Positions 60,304 to 64,000 of a DNA stretch of 64,000 nucleotides are shown here, piece after piece. The translations under genes and the position numbers were made by a program. Where the stretch lies: positions 1-64,000 of the forward strand of contig NZ_CADIKF010000030.1 of NCBI RefSeq assembly GCF_902859875.1, written 5' to 3'. Source of the stretch: Paraburkholderia solisilvae. GTDB taxonomy: Bacteria > Pseudomonadota > Gammaproteobacteria > Burkholderiales > Burkholderiaceae. Numbering within the stretch: position 1 is the stretch's first letter; every line of letters begins with the position of its first letter. The notes beneath the pieces were generated by a model that saw only the letters and a program-made list of their open reading frames with translations, was not told where the DNA came from and did no database searches.

Positions 60304-61494
60304 ATGAACAAGCTTCCCGTAACCGTGCTGTCCGGCTTCCTTGGCGCCGGCAAGACGACGCTGCTCAACCACGTTCTGAACAATCGCGAGGGCAAGCGCG
60401 TAGCCGTCATCGTCAACGACATGTCGGAAGTCAATATCGATGCGCAACTCGTGCGTGACGGCAGCCAGCTGTCGCATGTCGACGAGAAGCTGGTCGAGAT
60501 GAGGAACGGCTGCATCTGCTGTACGTTGCGCGAAGACTTGCTGGTCGAGATCCAGCGTCTCGCGAGAGAGGGGCGCTTCGATTACCTGCTGATCGAATCG
60601 ACCGGTATCTCGGAGCCGCTGCCGGTAGCCGAAACCTTTACGTTTCGCGATGAAGAGGGCCGCAGCCTGTCCGATATCGCGCGGCTCGACACGATGGTGA
60701 CCGTTGTCGATGCATACAATTTCGCGCGCGATTACGGGTCGCATGATTTTCTCGCGGACCGCGGCGAGACGATGGGCGAGGAGGACAAACGCACCGTTGT
60801 CGATCTGCTTACCGAGCAGGTCGAGTTCTGCGATGTAATCGTGCTGAACAAGACGGACCTGATGAGCGCAGCGGAACTCGAGCGCCTCAAAGGCGTGCTG
60901 CGCTCATTGAATGCGCGTGCGCGAATTGTCGAAAGCCAGTTCGGGCGTGTGCCGGTCGATCGCATTCTGAACACCGGTCTCTTCGATTTCGAAGCGGCCG
61001 CGCAAGCGCCGGGTTGGCTGAAGGAGATGCGCGGCGAGCATATTCCGGAGAGCGAAGAATACGGCATCACGAGCTTCGTGTACCGCGCGCGGCGACCGTT
61101 TCATCCGCGGCGCTTCTTCGACTGGATTCAACAGGAGTGGCCGGGCGTCGTGCGCTCGAAGGGTTATTTCTGGCTCGCATCGCGTCACGATCTGGTCGGC
61201 GAGTGGTCGCAGGCGGGCGCGATCTCGCGTCACCAGCGCGCGGGCACGTGGTGGGCGGCAGTGCCGAAAGGCTCGTGGCCGCAAACCCCGGATGCACTGG
61301 AGATTATCCGGAGCCGCTCGCAGGCGCCGTACGGCGATCGTCAACAGGAACTCGTGCTGATCGGCACGAACATGAACGAGGCCGCGCTAAGAGCCGCGTT
61401 CGATGCATGTCTGCTCGACGATGACGAACTCGCGCTCGGCGCGAAGAGCTGGCTCACGTTCGATGATCCGTTTCCATCGTGGGTACGTGCGTAA
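60304..61494 (+). CDS. COG0523 (CobW/YciC/ZNG1-like) GTPase, zinc metallochaperone candidate
   Basis: 396 aa. Walker A GFLGAGKTT at residues 11-19, the family metal site GCICC (Cys70, 72, 73), the ESTGISEPLPVAETF switch region, and the guanine-specificity NKTD. A CobW C-terminal domain follows (ITSFVYRARRPFHPRRFFDWI; LVLIGTNMNEAALRAAFDACLLDDDE). With the Zur box directly upstream it belongs to the zinc-responsive YciC/ZNG1-type members rather than cobalamin CobW. It is expected to deliver zinc under starvation. Solitary gene. Confidence 0.93.
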   Translation: MNKLPVTVLSGFLGAGKTTLLNHVLNNREGKRVAVIVNDMSEVNIDAQLVRDGSQLSHVDEKLVEMRNGCICCTLREDLLVEIQRLAREGRFDYLLIESTGISEPLPVAETFTFRDEEGRSLSDIARLDTMVTVVDAYNFARDYGSHDFLADRGETMGEEDKRTVVDLLTEQVEFCDVIVLNKTDLMSAAELERLKGVLRSLNARARIVESQFGRVPVDRILNTGLFDFEAAAQAPGWLKEMRGEHIPESEEYGITSFVYRARRPFHPRRFFDWIQQEWPGVVRSKGYFWLASRHDLVGEWSQAGAISRHQRAGTWWAAVPKGSWPQTPDALEIIRSRSQAPYGDRQQELVLIGTNMNEAALRAAFDACLLDDDELALGAKSWLTFDDPFPSWVRA

Positions 61495-61895
61495 CACGCG
61501 GATCACTTCGCGCATGGCCGGCGCGGACATATTGAACGCATATCGCGCTTGATGAGGCATCGGGCCGCACGTCATGACAAGCCGGTTGGTTGCACGAACA
61601 ACCATCGAGTACGGGGAAGTCCCCCGCGTGCGACCGCGTTTGCGTGAATGCGAAATGGTGCACTGCATATCCGGTGCCAGCTGCGCCGATTTTCGTCTGA
61701 AGTACCTTCATCGCTGCGGTCGCCAGCGCACAGACCCTGCGCGGCGCTCGCGCGCACAGTGACCGCACTGGAGCACAAGATCGATTAATTGAAATCCGAC
61801 TGTTGCTATTTCGTCAAAAACTCTACAGCGACGCGTGATCCAGGCATAAAGTTAAAGTGCTTTATCAAGTCTCTTGTGCAGTGCGGGGGTGTGCG
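61495..61895. other. Gene-free region downstream of the zinc GTPase gene
   Basis: 401 bases with no supportable gene; short open frames on the minus strand look accidental. The final 100 bases are AT-richer (GATTAATTGAAATCCGAC; GGCATAAAGTTAAAGTGC) and probably contain the promoter of the small gene pair at 61896. Confidence 0.45.
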
Positions 61896-62096
61896 ATGAA
61901 ACGCAGAACAGCGCGGCAGATGGTTCGGTTGCTTTCCGATATCCGTCATTCAGCCAACTGCAGGGCCTTGCGGGCGTCAGCCGTGATCCGCGAGATGGAG
62001 CTGGCGGCGCTCGAAGCGGAAGAGGAGGAAGGGGATGACCCGGACACCTCACGCGACGAGATGTGGGACAAGAAGCCGAGCTGGAGGACATCGTGA
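61896..62096 (+). CDS. Small charged protein, first of a coupled pair
   Basis: 66 aa: a basic N-terminus (KRRTARQMVRLLSDIRHSA), a helical middle (LRASAVIREMELAALEAEEEEGD) and an acidic tail. No known domain, signal or membrane segment. An in-frame upstream start at 61857 exists. Its last codons contain GGAGGA and its stop overlaps the next start (GTGA), so it appears to be translated chiefly as the leader of a two-gene unit. Confidence 0.55.
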   Translation: MKRRTARQMVRLLSDIRHSANCRALRASAVIREMELAALEAEEEEGDDPDTSRDEMWDKKPSWRTS

Positions 62097-62353
62097 AAGC
62101 CGCGGGTGAGCAGTCGCTGCGCTTTCTGGTCGAAAAGTGGCTGGCGCCGGTGTCGTCGAGACCGGTGCGCGTGACCGAGTTCAGTCGCACACGCGCCGAT
62201 GGCACGCGTTACGTTCGCGTCGAAACGTCATCGCCTGACGGTATGCGTGCACTGTTCTTCTTTCGCCACAACGACGGCTGCTGGTGCGTGTTTCCGCCCA
62301 CGGTGGACAGGCCGAGGCGCTATCCGGACCGGTTTGCCGCTGAGGCTGCGTAA
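62093..62353 (+). CDS. Small hypothetical protein, second of a coupled pair
   Basis: 86 aa from a GTG at 62093 with GGAGGA five bases upstream and a GTGA overlap with the preceding gene. The sequence (SLRFLVEKWLAPVSSRPVRV; YVRVETSSPDGMRALFFFRHNDGCWCVFPP) looks like a compact beta-rich soluble domain with aromatic and Cys residues. Family not recognised. The Shine-Dalgarno and overlap strongly favour this start over the ATG at 62063. Confidence 0.6.
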   Translation: MKAAGEQSLRFLVEKWLAPVSSRPVRVTEFSRTRADGTRYVRVETSSPDGMRALFFFRHNDGCWCVFPPTVDRPRRYPDRFAAEAA

Positions 62354-62596
62354 GCAGGACGCATCGCCCGCCGGACGTGACTGCACGGTATTCACCGTGT
62401 GCGACTGACGGCGTGAGTGTCCAGGCGGGACAGTCACGGCGTGCGCGTCACAGCGGGAAAGTCGCAGCGCGCATGTCACAGCGGGGCAAACACGCCGCGC
62501 AAGTCATTGCGGGAACGCGGCACGCAACGCACGGCGCGGGCCGCTTGCCGGCGATGTTCTGCGGCGCGGCCGCAGTGCGATGCGGTGGGCGCCCGT

Positions 62597-63583
62597 TCAG
62601 CGTTGACCGAGCGACGCGGACTGTCTGCGGCCATCCCAGATCGGCATCACCTGGCAGACGATCAACCCCGCCAGCATCAATGCGCAGCCAAATGTCGCGC
62701 GCGCCGTCAGCGTCTCGCCGAGCACGAGCCAACCGGCGAGCGCGGCGAATACGCCTTCCATGCTGAAGATCACCGCGGCGTGCGCAGGCGCCGCATGTTT
62801 CTGCGCGACCACCTGAATCGTGTAGGCGACGCCGACCGACAATGCGCCGCCGTACAGGATGGTCGGCGCGGCGCGCACCATATCGGCGATGCGGATCGGT
62901 TCGCACACGAGCGCAATCGCGCAGCAGATCACGCCACAAGCGACAAACTGAAACAGCGCGAGCACGAGCGGATCGTGCCGCCGCGCGAAGCGTCCGACCA
63001 GCACGACTTGCGCGGAGATCAGGAGTGCGCTGGCCAGTTGATACCAGTCGCCACGCAGCATCGAAAAATGCTCGTCCACGCTCAGGAAGTACATGCCGGC
63101 CGCAGCCAGCGCGGCGCCGAGCCATGTGCCGAGCGCGGTCTGATGGCGCAGCACGACCCCCATCAACGGCACGATCACGACATAGAGCGATGTGATAAAG
63201 CCGGCGTTCGCGATCTTCGTGTACTGCAAGCCGATCTGTTGAAGCGAAATGGCCGCGGCGAGCAGCACACCGAGCACGGCGCCGTCGCGCAGCAGCGCTG
63301 CACGACGGTTCGTCGACGGCGGCGCGTGCGCGCGTTCAGGCTGGGCTCTTGCCGCCGTCAGCGGTCGCAGACACGCAAGCAGTATCAGCACGACACCGGC
63401 GCCGAGCAGAAAGCGCAGACCGGTAAACAGAAACGGCCCGATCGTATCGAGGCTCAAGCGCTGCGCCACGAAGGCGGAGCCCCAGATCATCGCGGCGATC
63501 AGCATCAGCAGATTCGCGCGCAGGTGTTGTCGAGTCGTGGTTTTCAAGCGGAAGGAATCTCGTAACGGAGCGAAGCGGGTCAA
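62597..63583 (-). CDS. EamA/DMT family transporter
   Basis: About 316-328 aa with ten predicted membrane segments in two EamA repeats (LLMLIAAMIWGSAFVAQRLSLDTIGPFLFTGLRFLLGA; YQLASALLISAQVVLVGRFARRHDPLVLALFQF). The second-repeat end HAAVIFSMEGVFAALAGWLVLGETLTARATFGCALMLAGL is characteristic. The substrate of such drug/metabolite transporters cannot be predicted. The first possible start is a TTG at 63583; a TTG at 63547 (KTTTRQHLRANLL) fits the usual N-terminus better. The 243 bases downstream to the small gene pair hold nothing recognised. Confidence 0.88.
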   Translation of the reverse strand: MTRFAPLRDSFRLKTTTRQHLRANLLMLIAAMIWGSAFVAQRLSLDTIGPFLFTGLRFLLGAGVVLILLACLRPLTAARAQPERAHAPPSTNRRAALLRDGAVLGVLLAAAISLQQIGLQYTKIANAGFITSLYVVIVPLMGVVLRHQTALGTWLGAALAAAGMYFLSVDEHFSMLRGDWYQLASALLISAQVVLVGRFARRHDPLVLALFQFVACGVICCAIALVCEPIRIADMVRAAPTILYGGALSVGVAYTIQVVAQKHAAPAHAAVIFSMEGVFAALAGWLVLGETLTARATFGCALMLAGLIVCQVMPIWDGRRQSASLGQR

Positions 63584-63925
63584 GGCGGGGGAAGGCTGTG
63601 TGCATTGCCACGCAATACGTACGTGCTGTGGGTCGTGCGATGCGTGTCATGCCGGATGACGTCACGCCCGATGCAACGTAGCCGACATGATAACGGAGTG
63701 CGCCGCCCGTCCTGAGCGCATCGGGGAAGCGAGCGCGTCACACGAAGAACCCACCCATCGACGCAATGCCGTCGTGAACGCATCGGCAGCGGCCGCGGCG
63801 GCCGATTTCAACCTGACACGAACGGCAGAACACAACTGAACCGGGCAGCGCGCCGGGCAGCCCGCGGTCGGCACGAAAGGCAAAGGGCGCCGCCAGACTC
63901 GCAGCGCTTCGCGGCGACACGACAT
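63584..63925. other. Region between the EamA gene and the edge-truncated gene
   Basis: 342 bases. Two overlapping short minus-strand frames (ending at 63738 and 63662) exist. One ends CRSCQVEIGRRGRCRCVHDG, Cys-rich and conceivably real, but it has only a GTG start with no ribosome site. I do not call it. The EamA promoter should lie near 63590-63690. Confidence 0.4.
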
Positions 63926-64000
63926 CTATTCCGGCGCGTGAGCGCTGCCCGCCACGCTATCCATCAAGGCCCGCATCCGCTGCCAGTGCGAGCCTTCCCA
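63926..64000 (-). CDS. 3' end of a gene cut by the window edge
   Basis: Reading leftward from the last base, the frame is open for 24 codons (WEGSHWQRMRALMDSVAGSA then HAPE) and stops at TAG 63926-63928. The helical, charged/hydrophobic pattern fits a protein C-terminus, and the next genes leftward are on the same strand. Too short to identify. Confidence 0.35.
   Translation of the reverse strand, partial: WEGSHWQRMRALMDSVAGSAHAPE

Noticed and set aside
61387..61668. Minus-strand frame with MSAPAMREVIRVL
   Set aside because: It overlaps the 3' end of the zinc GTPase gene, has no ribosome site and no recognised family. It could be a fragment but cannot be supported.
63662..63925. Short Cys-rich minus-strand frames (CRSCQVEIGRRGRCRC)
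   Set aside because: Two overlapping frames compete, the better one has only a GTG without Shine-Dalgarno, and no family is recognised.

Overview
The window is high-GC DNA with tightly packed genes. The gene content (glmU-glmS pair, cca behind a GST, an NDUFA9-type epimerase behind a lytic transglycosylase, folB beside a pteridine-reductase-like SDR, ttcA, an LpxO-type lipid A hydroxylase, many GntR/LysR regulators) points to a betaproteobacterium of the Burkholderiaceae, Burkholderia sensu lato (for example Paraburkholderia or Caballeronia). This is judged from protein likeness and composition, not from any database search. No rRNA, tRNA, CRISPR array, transposase or phage gene was seen.

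Layout. 0-6.3 kb: a TraB/GumN-family protein, a TPR-glycosyltransferase fusion, and a 5-oxoprolinase operon (pxpB-pxpC-pxpA) divergent from a MarR-type regulator. 6.5-23 kb is core metabolism and cell envelope: 5-formyl-THF cyclo-ligase, Slt-type lytic transglycosylase, NDUFA9-like epimerase, GST, cca, DUF2905, MidA-type methyltransferase, FolM-like SDR plus folB, a small sigma-70-like protein, ttcA, an orphan cytochrome P450, glmU and glmS.

23.4-28.1 kb is the accessory centre. An RHS/YD-repeat protein with a Sec signal carries a lower-GC C-terminal tip of different composition. It is followed by a run of small immunity-like genes: a 148-aa candidate immunity gene, a DUF6984-type gene and three to four members of one 88-aa family. 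At least two of those members are decayed, one by internal deletion plus frameshift and one by a 1-base insertion, and a DUF6984 5' end is duplicated. This is the strongest candidate for something not well described: an eroding, tandemly amplified immunity array behind a secreted RHS toxin.

28.2-37.4 kb: RDD protein, TauE/SafE exporter, CsbD, a lone receiver, DUF2442, a PAS-GGDEF protein, an OmpR-type regulator, and a lipoprotein phosphoesterase followed by a MauG/CcpA-type dihaem peroxidase. 37.7-45.8 kb: a UxaA/GarD-family dehydratase divergent from a FadR-type regulator across a TGGTCGGACCA palindrome. Next is a second FadR-type regulator divergent from a GGT-MFS-GAF operon, with two GAACCA...TGGTTC palindromes between them. 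46-56 kb: an EmrB-type exporter, then a LysR regulator divergent from a complete dipeptide/glutathione-type ABC importer (two ATPases, binding protein, two permeases) ending in a second GGT. Neither GGT shows a signal peptide, so both loci look like import-then-hydrolyse systems for gamma-glutamyl compounds.

56.4-64 kb: LpxO-type hydroxylase, WrbA quinone reductase with a strong intrinsic terminator, a chemoreceptor, a COG0523 GTPase behind a near-perfect Zur box, two translationally coupled small genes, an EamA transporter and the 3' end of a leftward gene cut by the window edge.
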